Below, piece after piece: positions 55,040-62,596 of a stretch of DNA of 64,000 bases. Origin of the DNA: an uncultured Clostridia bacterium. GTDB lineage: Bacteria; Bacillota; Clostridia; Christensenellales; UBA1242. A program made the translations under genes and the position numbers. The number at the start of each line of letters is the position of its first letter. The first letter of the stretch is position 1. The stretch covers positions 1-64,000 of the forward strand of contig CALWTH010000041.1 of the NCBI GenBank assembly GCA_944384405.1, in the 5' to 3' direction. The notes below the pieces were generated by a model. The model saw only the letters and a list, made by a program, of their open reading frames with translations. It was not told where the DNA came from and did not search any database.

Positions 55040-56179
55040 ATGGCTTTCAAAAAGAATACTAATTTTAGTCAAGATACGAACAATCCTCGTCTTGCGACAG
55101 ACAGAACAGAGCTTGATGCAAAAAAAGATTATGTTCTTGAACGTGGTCGTGACAATCGTGATGATGAAATTAGATTTATTAAAAAACAAGCGCTAACTGT
55201 CAATTCTCATGTGTTACTTGCAGCAGTAACAGACATACACGCTGGTGGTCAAGGATTTGATGCTGACAGATGCAAAATGGCAATAAATGAAGTTTCAAAA
55301 TGCTTTAATGCACACATTTACATTGGTGGTGATAGTGTTGACAATGCAAACAACAGTCCAAACTGCGCAACCAATTCTTTTGGTAATCGCGTTAGACCAA
55401 GCGAAGCTCCAACAATTGTGTATGACCTTTTGAATGACAGAAATGTCAAATCAAAACTTATTGCAATTATTGGTGGCAATCATGATGCAGAATATGGAAA
55501 CAGAAACAAACAAAGTGACACATCATTTTCTCATCAAATAGCTGATGCTCTTGGTATTGATTATGTGCCATATGGACTTATTTATAGTATTCCACTTCTC
55601 ACCCCTGACACTCATGAAGTGAAGTATCAAAATTACCTATTCATTCATGACGCAGGAAGTTTGGACAAAGCGCTGAGCCTTGTCAATGTTGTCAGAGAAG
55701 AAACAGGACTACTTCTTGACGGAATAATGATTGAACACTTGCACACAGGACAAGATGCACTTTACACAGTTCCAATCCCTGTATATGACAAAAACGGCAA
55801 GCGTCTTGGTGACAAAAATCATGAAGTTTATGTTGGAATGGGATATTCGTTCCAAAACGGTTCAACAATTTATGGTTCACAAAATTTGTTTGGACAAAAG
55901 ACTAATTTGAGAGTTTATGACATAAGCTGGCAATTAAACCCTTACCACACACACGACAATGCAACAGAAGAGCCAAAATATAAACCTCTTATAAACGCTT
56001 TCAATGCTCTTGACCAAGTCAAAGATGAGCCAAGCATGATACTCAAAATGTATCAGAAAAAGTATGCCCTTTCTTCTGACAAAAGCTATGAAGACAAATG
56101 GGCAAACAAGCCTTTGGAAAAGGTAACGCAAGAGCTTTCAAGAAAAGCAAGCGACCTAAGTGATGGGAGGGATATGTAA
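55040..56179 (+). CDS. Calcineurin-like metallophosphoesterase
   Basis: A 379-residue cytoplasmic two-metal phosphoesterase. All five motifs are present: TDIHAGG (DxH, about residue 64), GGDSVDN (GDxxD, about 98), GGNHDAEYG (GNHD, about 148), FIHDAG (His, about 198) and EHLHTG (replacing GHxH, about 230). The N-terminal 55 residues are charged and specific to this protein. Substrate unknown; the large insertions resemble neither YfcE nor MRE11 closely. AGGAGG precedes the ATG. Its stop overlaps the start of the next gene (TAATG). Confidence 0.82.
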   Translation: MAFKKNTNFSQDTNNPRLATDRTELDAKKDYVLERGRDNRDDEIRFIKKQALTVNSHVLLAAVTDIHAGGQGFDADRCKMAINEVSKCFNAHIYIGGDSVDNANNSPNCATNSFGNRVRPSEAPTIVYDLLNDRNVKSKLIAIIGGNHDAEYGNRNKQSDTSFSHQIADALGIDYVPYGLIYSIPLLTPDTHEVKYQNYLFIHDAGSLDKALSLVNVVREETGLLLDGIMIEHLHTGQDALYTVPIPVYDKNGKRLGDKNHEVYVGMGYSFQNGSTIYGSQNLFGQKTNLRVYDISWQLNPYHTHDNATEEPKYKPLINAFNALDQVKDEPSMILKMYQKKYALSSDKSYEDKWANKPLEKVTQELSRKASDLSDGRDM

Positions 56180-57363
56180 TGCAAGACCTAAATCCTAATA
56201 ATAATCAACAAAAACAAAATGACATTGTAGACCTATGGTATAAACTCACAGGCGACAAATTCGGAAAAGTCAATCTTGCCACAAATAGCGAAGTTGAAGA
56301 TGCAACTCCTGCCGGCACTCGCGAGTACATTCAAGAAGTAAAGAAAAAAGCCATTCCTTTGGTTTGGAATGAAGATATAGTTGTCCGCGGAAAAAAGAAT
56401 TTGCATCTCGTCTTTTTGCATGATTTTAATCTTTATGATATGTCCAACCCACAAAAAGGCGTTGAAGACATGACTTCATTCAAATCAATTCGCTCTGCCC
56501 TTTCACAAAAAAGCGGAAATGACAAAACACTGGTAATTTTTAGCGGTGATGTGATTGGAAAAGAGTTTAACATAACAAGTTTGCAAAATGCGTCAATTGA
56601 AAACAAGAAAATACTTTTCTGGGGACTTCAAAAGCGTATAGATAAACTCATCGACTATATTGAATATGTTGCAAAAAATGGTGCTGACGAAATTATCCTT
56701 ATGAACGGACGTGACGAGCATATGGCAAAAAGAAAGCTCAATCGTGACATCTTGCAAGATGCCCTACTTGATGCTTTTAATGATGTGCTTTTAAATTATG
56801 CTGTTTCAAAAGTCAATGGCAAAACAAAAAAAGTCAAAATCTCATATGTCCCCGGCGTTAAAAAGGTGTTTAACATAAAAAGAATTGACGGCGACAAAAC
56901 ATATTACTATGACATCTCAGTTCACACCAATTTGAAGACAACATCAAAGACAATGACAGGCAACAAACGTGCAGCACAAAATCAGCATGGAGATTTGGCA
57001 GAAGCTGACTACATATTTGTTCCATCAGAGAACGCAGTTGGAAGTTATTCAAATGTCGTGTTCTCATCTGGCCTTGCTAGATACAAAGATTCAACAAAAA
57101 GTTATGTTCCAACAGTTTCAACAAAAGGATATAACTCATTTACCCTCGTGCTTGGTGAAGAAAATCACAAAGTTGAGATTGCTCGCACAACAAACTTTGT
57201 TGATGACAAGACATTTGCGATTGAAAAACGCATAGCAAAAGAGCAAAGAGAGATTGAAATACTTGCACAGCTTGCTAAAAAAGCAATTGATGAAAAGCTT
57301 GCAAATACATACAAAAGTCAGCCTAACTACAAAGACTTATTGGAAAATGAAAAAGGAGAATAA
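56179..57363 (+). CDS. Degenerate metallophosphoesterase-like partner protein
   Basis: A 394-residue cytoplasmic protein that seems to keep the phosphoesterase fold but not the full active site: LHDFNLYD stands where DxH is expected, FSGDVIGKE retains GD, MNGRDEHMAK replaces GNHD, SVHTNLK supplies a histidine, and no GHxH equivalent is seen (PSENAVG). The C-terminus is a coiled coil (EKRIAKEQREIEILAQLAKK). It overlaps the upstream gene by one base, so the two are translated together. Pseudo-enzyme partner or regulator is inference; a changed metal site is the alternative. Confidence 0.65.
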   Translation: MQDLNPNNNQQKQNDIVDLWYKLTGDKFGKVNLATNSEVEDATPAGTREYIQEVKKKAIPLVWNEDIVVRGKKNLHLVFLHDFNLYDMSNPQKGVEDMTSFKSIRSALSQKSGNDKTLVIFSGDVIGKEFNITSLQNASIENKKILFWGLQKRIDKLIDYIEYVAKNGADEIILMNGRDEHMAKRKLNRDILQDALLDAFNDVLLNYAVSKVNGKTKKVKISYVPGVKKVFNIKRIDGDKTYYYDISVHTNLKTTSKTMTGNKRAAQNQHGDLAEADYIFVPSENAVGSYSNVVFSSGLARYKDSTKSYVPTVSTKGYNSFTLVLGEENHKVEIARTTNFVDDKTFAIEKRIAKEQREIEILAQLAKKAIDEKLANTYKSQPNYKDLLENEKGE

Positions 57364-57366
57364 AAA

Positions 57367-57579
57367 ATGGATAAATGCCCTTTTTGTAACCTTGAAGTTG
57401 AAGATGAATTTAATTTTTGCCCATACTGCTCTGAGCCACTAACAGAAAAAGGCAAAGAAGTTGAGCACAGCAAAGAGAAAAAAGCTCAATTAAAATTAGT
57501 GACTGCACTAGCTAGAACAATAAGTGACGAAGCAACACTTAAAATACTTGGACAAATTACAGATAAATTATCTAAATAA
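57367..57579 (+). CDS. Zinc-ribbon protein, 70 residues
   Basis: A small protein with one zinc ribbon (CPFCNLEVEDEFNFCPYCSE, residues about 4-23) and a helical tail (LKLVTALARTISDEATLKIL). Such ribbons often mediate protein or nucleic-acid contacts. It starts three bases after the upstream stop, with AAAGGAG inside that gene, so it is the third gene of the phosphoesterase operon. Confidence 0.8.
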   Translation: MDKCPFCNLEVEDEFNFCPYCSEPLTEKGKEVEHSKEKKAQLKLVTALARTISDEATLKILGQITDKLSK

Positions 57580-57588
57580 CATAAATAG

Positions 57589-57618
57589 CACGGCAAAATA
57601 TAAAAGCCGTGTTTTTTT
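57589..57618 (+). terminator. Terminator of the phosphoesterase operon
   Basis: CACGGC, eleven bases, GCCGTG then TTTTTTT. Confidence 0.88.
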
Positions 57619-57680
57619 AACATAAATGTTTTGAAAATAATATAAATATTGTTATCATAATAAAAAAGTGAGGTTTTGCC

Positions 57681-58088
57681 ATGGATGATATAATAAAAAA
57701 CGACACCGACAAAGATTGCGTCAAACAAGATATAAATCAAGTTTCAATTATGTCTGATAAAATATCCAAAAAAGAAAAGACAAGCAAAATTTTATGGATA
57801 TTGGGAATTATAACCGCAGTGATGTGTTTAATACTAACTGTTTTTTGGGCAGATATTGCTATTAGACATCTTTTAGCAGACGAGAGCGATAAACTTGGCA
57901 CAACTGTTGGATTAATTGTCTTCATTGCATATTTTGGACTACCTAGTTTAATTATCGGAAGTTTATCTGTGATTTTTAATACAATTTCATTGATACTTGG
58001 CAAAAAACAAAGAATTTGGAAAATAATCACATTGGTTGTTTCAATTTTAATTCTTATAACTAGTATTGTATTTTTCATACTAATATAA
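57681..58088 (+). CDS. Membrane protein, 135 residues
   Basis: A small protein with a charged N-terminal tail and three hydrophobic helices (about residues 37-58 ILWILGIITAVMCLILTVFW, 73-100, 112-134). I do not recognise the family; it resembles DUF4190-type membrane proteins only loosely. GTGAGG precedes the ATG. It has its own terminator. Confidence 0.65.
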   Translation: MDDIIKNDTDKDCVKQDINQVSIMSDKISKKEKTSKILWILGIITAVMCLILTVFWADIAIRHLLADESDKLGTTVGLIVFIAYFGLPSLIIGSLSVIFNTISLILGKKQRIWKIITLVVSILILITSIVFFILI

Positions 58089-58096
58089 ACAGAAAA

Positions 58097-58123
58097 AAAA
58101 CAGACCTTAAAAGTCTGTTTTTT
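58097..58123 (+). terminator. Terminator after the 135-residue membrane protein
   Basis: AAACAGAC, seven bases, GTCTGTTT then T-run. The A-run on the other side could make it bidirectional. Confidence 0.75.
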
Positions 58124-58265
58124 ACTTATATAATGTTTTACTTTTTTATTTTTTAAATGTATTTATCTGTTTAATAATTTTTTATAGCCACGAGTACAAC
58201 ATAACTTTGACTTTTACGAAAAATCAATGACTTAGATAAAACTTTAGTTACATCATCAACTATAT

Positions 58266-59114
58266 TTATAAATTGTTCTCAGTATTCTCTTTTTCATATT
58301 TTTTATATTCTATAGTACATTCAATATTTTCAATATCATTTATACTTTTTAGCCTATAATTTCGCGAATCTGTAAGGCTATCAATCATATCTTGAATATC
58401 ATCTTGAGTTCTAATCGTCACTTGATATACTTTTACTGTTTTGTCTGTTTGAGCAATAAGGTCATATTTACTGAAAGGATATATCACATCATCAATAACA
58501 TCTTCTTGTTTGCCAGTGCTTTTTAGTATAAAATGAACAATATTTTCATTAGATTTTACTATATTTTTAAGTATAGCTTCTGCTAGTTCGTCATTTTGAA
58601 CATTTTCTGCTGAGTTATAAGTTGTTGTATATTGTGTTGAAATTGTTGCGTCGTCTGCAATTTGTGCAAGTTCTGTTTTATTTGCATCATAATCTGCAAT
58701 TTTATCTAATTCAATTCCTGTTTCAAATGTCATTACATTTATGTTGTATAAACTTTCTTCTCCATCTTTATATGTAAATATAACTTTAACAAAATTAAGT
58801 GATTCTGAATCTCCATTGCCTAAATCATATGTAGCGTCAAGCAATTTCGAACTATCATAAGTCCCTGTTGAAAGTTTAACAACATCTTCCAAAACTTCAT
58901 TATCCAAGAAAGTTTTTGTGTCTGTATAATATTCTTCTATTAATGTTGAAACATTTTCTACTTGAACTTGAGGTTCATTGCTACAAGCAGTCAACGTTAG
59001 TCCCAAACTAAAAACAAAACCAAGAGAAAGAATTCCTGATAATATTTTAAATCCCAGTTTTTTGGCTTTGTTATCACTTACAGCACAATTGAGAGTGTTT
59101 GACTTTTTAATCAT
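58266..59114 (-). CDS. Lipoprotein of unknown function
   Basis: A 282-residue predicted lipoprotein. The signal region is preceded by a 20-residue cytoplasmic head (MIKKSNTLNCAVSDNKAKKL), which is longer than usual, and ends in the lipobox LTACS (cysteine near residue 44). The mature part is acidic and without a known motif (VSTLIEEYYTDTKTFLDNE). AAGGAGG precedes the ATG. Region 58,124-58,265 between the two convergent genes holds nothing that I recognise. Confidence 0.75.
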   Translation of the reverse strand: MIKKSNTLNCAVSDNKAKKLGFKILSGILSLGFVFSLGLTLTACSNEPQVQVENVSTLIEEYYTDTKTFLDNEVLEDVVKLSTGTYDSSKLLDATYDLGNGDSESLNFVKVIFTYKDGEESLYNINVMTFETGIELDKIADYDANKTELAQIADDATISTQYTTTYNSAENVQNDELAEAILKNIVKSNENIVHFILKSTGKQEDVIDDVIYPFSKYDLIAQTDKTVKVYQVTIRTQDDIQDMIDSLTDSRNYRLKSINDIENIECTIEYKKYEKENTENNL

Positions 59115-59212
59115 ATAAAAATCCTCCTTATTGACTTTAGTATAACATGGACAAAATAAAAATCAATATTTATAGCAAAAAAATATATTTTTACATAACT
59201 ACACATTGTTTT

Positions 59213-59243
59213 AAAAAAACTCCACTATTTTGTAGAGTTTTTT
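59213..59243 (-). terminator. Terminator of the NCS2 permease gene
   Basis: On the minus strand AAAAAACTC, thirteen bases, GAGTTTTTT. It lies about 50 bases after the stop codon. Confidence 0.7.
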
Positions 59244-59291
59244 GTATTTTGCCAGTTTCTTAATATTTTATTTTAAAAGTTTGTGCTTTAT

Positions 59292-60719
59292 TTATATATA
59301 TAATGTTATGAAATATAGTATGAAAAGCACAGTCGCCACATATGTGAACACATGCACCTTTTTAAACTGTCCTGTGAGTAGATTTATGAGTGTGTATGAA
59401 ATAATACCAACGGCAATACCGATGCTGATGTTATTTGACAGTGGCATAATTATTATTGTAAGAACGGCAGGAATAGAAACTGAAACATCTGTAAAGTCAA
59501 TTTTGTTCACGCCGTCAAACATAAGAATTCCAACTAAAATAAGTGCCGGAGCAGTTGCATAAACTGGTATAAGCATAACTATTGGACTCAAAAATAGCGA
59601 AAGAGCAAAAAATATGCATGTAAATATTGAACTAAGTCCTGTTCTTGCACCACTGGCAATACCAGATGTGCTTTCAACATAACTTGATGCGTTTGGTATT
59701 CCAAGACAAGAACTAAACACTGCACCAGATCCGTCGATTAACATTGCCCTATTTTGATTTATCACATTGCCATCTTTATCCAAAAGATTGCCTTTTTGTG
59801 CAGTTGCAAGCAGTGTCCCAACAGTGTCAAAAAGGTCCATAAGAACAACGGCAAACACAACAAGAATAACACTTGTTATTGCAGTGAAAATGTTTCCGCT
59901 AAAAAGTCCACCAAAATCAAATTTTAAGAAACTATACTCAAAAAGTTCGCCAAAAGGTGGCAAAAAACTATTTGTCCATAGCACTTCAAATGGATTTATT
60001 CCTATGCAAAACTTTATAATTATGTCCACAACAGTTCCTGCAATAATTCCATAAAAAATTGCACCTTTGATATTTTTAACATACAAAACTGACATAACTA
60101 TAAAACTAACAATAGCCACTATCGCAGTAAGTGATGTTGCGTTCCCGTTTAAGATATCTAAAATTCCACTGTTTGACGATGAAAGCCCAACATTTAATAT
60201 AAAAAGTCCAACACCAATAGGGATTGCAAGTTTAATTGCCGGAGGAATAGCATCAATAATTTTTCTTCTAAGCCCTGTTACTGTTATAAACACAAAAAGC
60301 ACGCCTGCTAAAAAACATATTGTCATTGCCTGACTAAAGGTGTATTGACCACTTTCAATAAGCCCAACAACAAAACTTGCAACGCCAATTCCTGGTGCCA
60401 ATATGATTGGTAAATTTGCATAAAGTGCCATTGAAAGCGTTGCCAAAACTGTAGTTAAAATTGTTGCAACAAAAAGTGCTTTCCAAAGCCCTTCGCCACC
60501 TATTCCACTAAAAAGCCCAGGAATTACAACCATGATGTAACTTATCACCATAAAATTGACAAGTCCGCCCAAAAATTCTTTTTTGAAAGAACTACCTCGC
60601 TCTGAAATTTTAAAAAATTTATCTATTTTCGCCAAAAATGACTTATTTTTGTTGTTTTTGTTGTCATTTTCAACTACTATATCTTCTTTTTGTTTTTTAT
60701 CTTCACAAGTGTTATTCAA
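59292..60719 (-). CDS. NCS2-family nucleobase permease (AzgA-like)
   Basis: A 475-residue purine permease, probably proton-coupled import of hypoxanthine, guanine or adenine (AzgA branch). About twelve membrane helices. Family signatures are GGLVNFMVISYIMVV at the first helix, LAPGIGVASFVVG, SGAVFSSCLGIPNASSYVES and the SGIASGARTGLSS stretch. The start is TTG, with GAGGTG just upstream; the next in-frame ATG is inside the first helix. No purine riboswitch is visible before it. The structured repeat near 60.9 kb lies between this gene and the GNAT gene. Confidence 0.9.
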   Translation of the reverse strand: MNNTCEDKKQKEDIVVENDNKNNKNKSFLAKIDKFFKISERGSSFKKEFLGGLVNFMVISYIMVVIPGLFSGIGGEGLWKALFVATILTTVLATLSMALYANLPIILAPGIGVASFVVGLIESGQYTFSQAMTICFLAGVLFVFITVTGLRRKIIDAIPPAIKLAIPIGVGLFILNVGLSSSNSGILDILNGNATSLTAIVAIVSFIVMSVLYVKNIKGAIFYGIIAGTVVDIIIKFCIGINPFEVLWTNSFLPPFGELFEYSFLKFDFGGLFSGNIFTAITSVILVVFAVVLMDLFDTVGTLLATAQKGNLLDKDGNVINQNRAMLIDGSGAVFSSCLGIPNASSYVESTSGIASGARTGLSSIFTCIFFALSLFLSPIVMLIPVYATAPALILVGILMFDGVNKIDFTDVSVSIPAVLTIIIMPLSNNISIGIAVGIISYTLINLLTGQFKKVHVFTYVATVLFILYFITLYI

Positions 60720-60792
60720 AACTCACCTCGCATACTCGCATATTTGTATTTTAGTATAACAAAAAAATAAAAAAAGCAAAAATCAATTTGCT

Positions 60793-61043
60793 AGACTGTC
60801 CAAAAAACTTCGTGACCGAAAAAATTAAAATTTTTTCTTGCTTTGTTTACTGCAAAACGCCCCAAAACAGTCATTTAGGTAACTAAACTCCTGCTTTGGG
60901 GCATTTATTTGGGGTCCCCAAAAAGTGAGCACTTTTTTGGGGAGAGGAGAAACAAGCGTAAGGCAAAAATTTGCAAATATGCAAATTGAAGCCAAAAGCG
61001 ATAGTTTCGACGAAGCCTCGCCTCACTTGTTTTTTTGACAGTC
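60793..61043 (-). repeat. Structured intergenic repeat, composite copy 6
   Basis: On the minus strand, outer arms AGACTGTC plus AAAAAAC and GTTTTTT plus GGACAGTCT enclose 251 bases. Order inside: GCGAGGCTTCG, hairpin AATTTGCA/TGCAAATT, TTTCTCCTCTCCCC, hairpin CCCCAAAAAAGT/ACTTTTTGGGG, GGGGACCCC, stem GCCCCAAA/TTTTGGGGC capped by AGGAGTTTAG..CTAAATGACTG, the box TGCAGTAAACAAAG, and hairpin GAAAAAATT/AATTTTTTC. It joins the module of the tRNA loci with that of copies 1-3. It fills the gap between the NCS2 and GNAT genes. Confidence 0.82.
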
Positions 61044-61058
61044 TATTTTAACTGTTTT

Positions 61059-62231
61059 TTATTTTTGTTCGATATTTTTCTCTTGCTCCACCTTTTGCTC
61101 AGGTTTTTGGTCAAGATACTTTATCCATGCTCTACGACGCTTATGTTGACGATGTTCAAAGTGTTTCCAAAGTTGAATAATATGTACATTATATTCAAGA
61201 TTTAAGTTAGTTTCACAAGTCTTTATTCCTGCCTTTATGAAACTTGAAAGCATCTCTCTAATAATGAGTGCAGGAACACCACGAGATTGCCATTGTGGTT
61301 TGACTGCAATAAGAGCAAGATCAAGTTCGGTAGGATGTTTAACCGCTTTTAACAGTGGGAATATGCTCTTTAAATTCAATCTTCCTTCATATTTATTGAT
61401 AACTTCACTCAAAGATGGTATTCCAAAGCCAAAGGCAACTATTTCATCATTCTCATCAACAATAACACTGATAAAGTCAAGACTTATAAATAGTCTAAAT
61501 TGGTCAATTATTTGCTTTCTCACCTTATCTGTGTATGGAACAACTCCATAAAGTGGCCCATATGCCTCGTCAAGCAAATGGAATATTCCTTTTTGATAAC
61601 GTCTAATAAAGGCACTTTTTGAATGTTTTTCAACAGTTTTTAAATGATATTTTTTCATCACTGCATCGGCAACGGCGTTTATCTTTGGATCTAATTGTTT
61701 TGGAATAGTTAGTTTGAACTCAACCCAGTCGATGTCTTTTTGATAGCCACAATACTCCATAAGGTCTTTATAGTAGTCAAAATTATATGCCTCTTCAAAT
61801 GTTGCAATCTCATCAAATCCTTCGACAAGCATACCTTCACGATCAAGGTCATTAAAGCCAAGTGGACCATGAACGATGTTCATGCCCTTTTGTCTTGCCC
61901 ATGCCTCAACACTGTCAAAAAGTGCTTTTGCAACTTCTTTGTCATTTATTGCATCAAAACGTGTGAATCTTACACGTTTTTCATTGACCTTTTCATTGTA
62001 AAGTCTTTGAATTATGCCGGCAATTCTACCCACAAGTTCGCCGTCTTTATATGCCAAAAAATATATTGCTTCGCAATCTTCAAACGAAACATTTTTCTTA
62101 GGATTAAAAAGTTCAAGCTCACTTGTTCTTAGTGGGTGAACATATTGTTTAACACCTTTGTATAATTTTGTTGGAAAGTCTACAAAAAGCTTTCTCTGTT
62201 TTGCTGTTTTAACTTCTTTAATTTCTATCAT
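61059..62231 (-). CDS. GNAT-like N-acetyltransferase family protein
   Basis: A 390-residue cytoplasmic protein of a GNAT-related family; acceptor unknown. An N-terminal acetyltransferase-like part (AIYFLAYKDGELVGRIAGII, about residues 53-75; EAWARQKGMNIVHGPLGFND) is followed by a second, C-terminal GNAT-like part with VKPQWQSRGVPALIIREML (about 315-333), where QSRGVP corresponds to the acetyl-CoA loop. The charged tail is KPEQKVEQEKN. There is no ribosome binding site, and a -10 box ends six bases before the ATG, so the mRNA is probably leaderless. Confidence 0.78.
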   Translation of the reverse strand: MIEIKEVKTAKQRKLFVDFPTKLYKGVKQYVHPLRTSELELFNPKKNVSFEDCEAIYFLAYKDGELVGRIAGIIQRLYNEKVNEKRVRFTRFDAINDKEVAKALFDSVEAWARQKGMNIVHGPLGFNDLDREGMLVEGFDEIATFEEAYNFDYYKDLMEYCGYQKDIDWVEFKLTIPKQLDPKINAVADAVMKKYHLKTVEKHSKSAFIRRYQKGIFHLLDEAYGPLYGVVPYTDKVRKQIIDQFRLFISLDFISVIVDENDEIVAFGFGIPSLSEVINKYEGRLNLKSIFPLLKAVKHPTELDLALIAVKPQWQSRGVPALIIREMLSSFIKAGIKTCETNLNLEYNVHIIQLWKHFEHRQHKRRRAWIKYLDQKPEQKVEQEKNIEQK

Positions 62232-62237
62232 ACCATA

Positions 62238-62266
62238 AATATATTACATTTTGTTGACCAAGTCAA
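62238..62266 (-). promoter_or_regulatory. Promoter of the GNAT-like gene (leaderless)
   Basis: On the minus strand TTGACT, 17 bases, TATATT, then TATGGT and the ATG. The same layout as the rsmD and HExxH promoters. It overlaps the end of the LysM gene. Confidence 0.65.
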
Positions 62267-62272
62267 CTATTT

Positions 62273-62566
62273 TCAAAAAACAATTCTCTGTCCTATATAC
62301 ATTTTTTTGCCTTTTGTCACTTCTTTTATTTTATCAACGCTAACATTTAAAGTTTGGGCAATTTTTTCATAGGTGTCAAGAGGTTTGACGACATAAACAT
62401 GGTCGTAAGGTTTTGGTATTAATATCACATCGTTTGGCTGAATTTGTGAAAGATGGTTTAGCGTTTTTAAACTGTATTCGTCAACCTTAAACTTTTTACA
62501 AATATCTGTTATGTCTTCATTTTTTTTGACTTTATAAAATAAATTAGATTTTGTCGTAATTTGCAT
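62273..62566 (-). CDS. LysM-domain protein, 97 residues
   Basis: A small protein with two LysM-like units: residues about 8-50 (KSNLFYKVKKNEDITDICKK, FKVDEYSLKTLN) and 54-97 (DHVYVVKPLDTYEKIAQTLN). LysM binds peptidoglycan, but no signal peptide is visible, so export is uncertain; such short proteins occur in spore-coat contexts. I chose the ATG at 62,566 because GGAGG stands eight bases before it; the earlier ATG contains that site. Divergent from the flippase gene. Confidence 0.78.
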   Translation of the reverse strand: MQITTKSNLFYKVKKNEDITDICKKFKVDEYSLKTLNHLSQIQPNDVILIPKPYDHVYVVKPLDTYEKIAQTLNVSVDKIKEVTKGKKMYIGQRIVF

Positions 62567-62596
62567 AATTATCGCCTCCATAAAATAAGATATGAT

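Noticed and set aside
60720..60792. Purine riboswitch before the NCS2 permease
   Set aside because: The leader is about 70 bases of plain AT-rich DNA with no conserved junction or paired arms.
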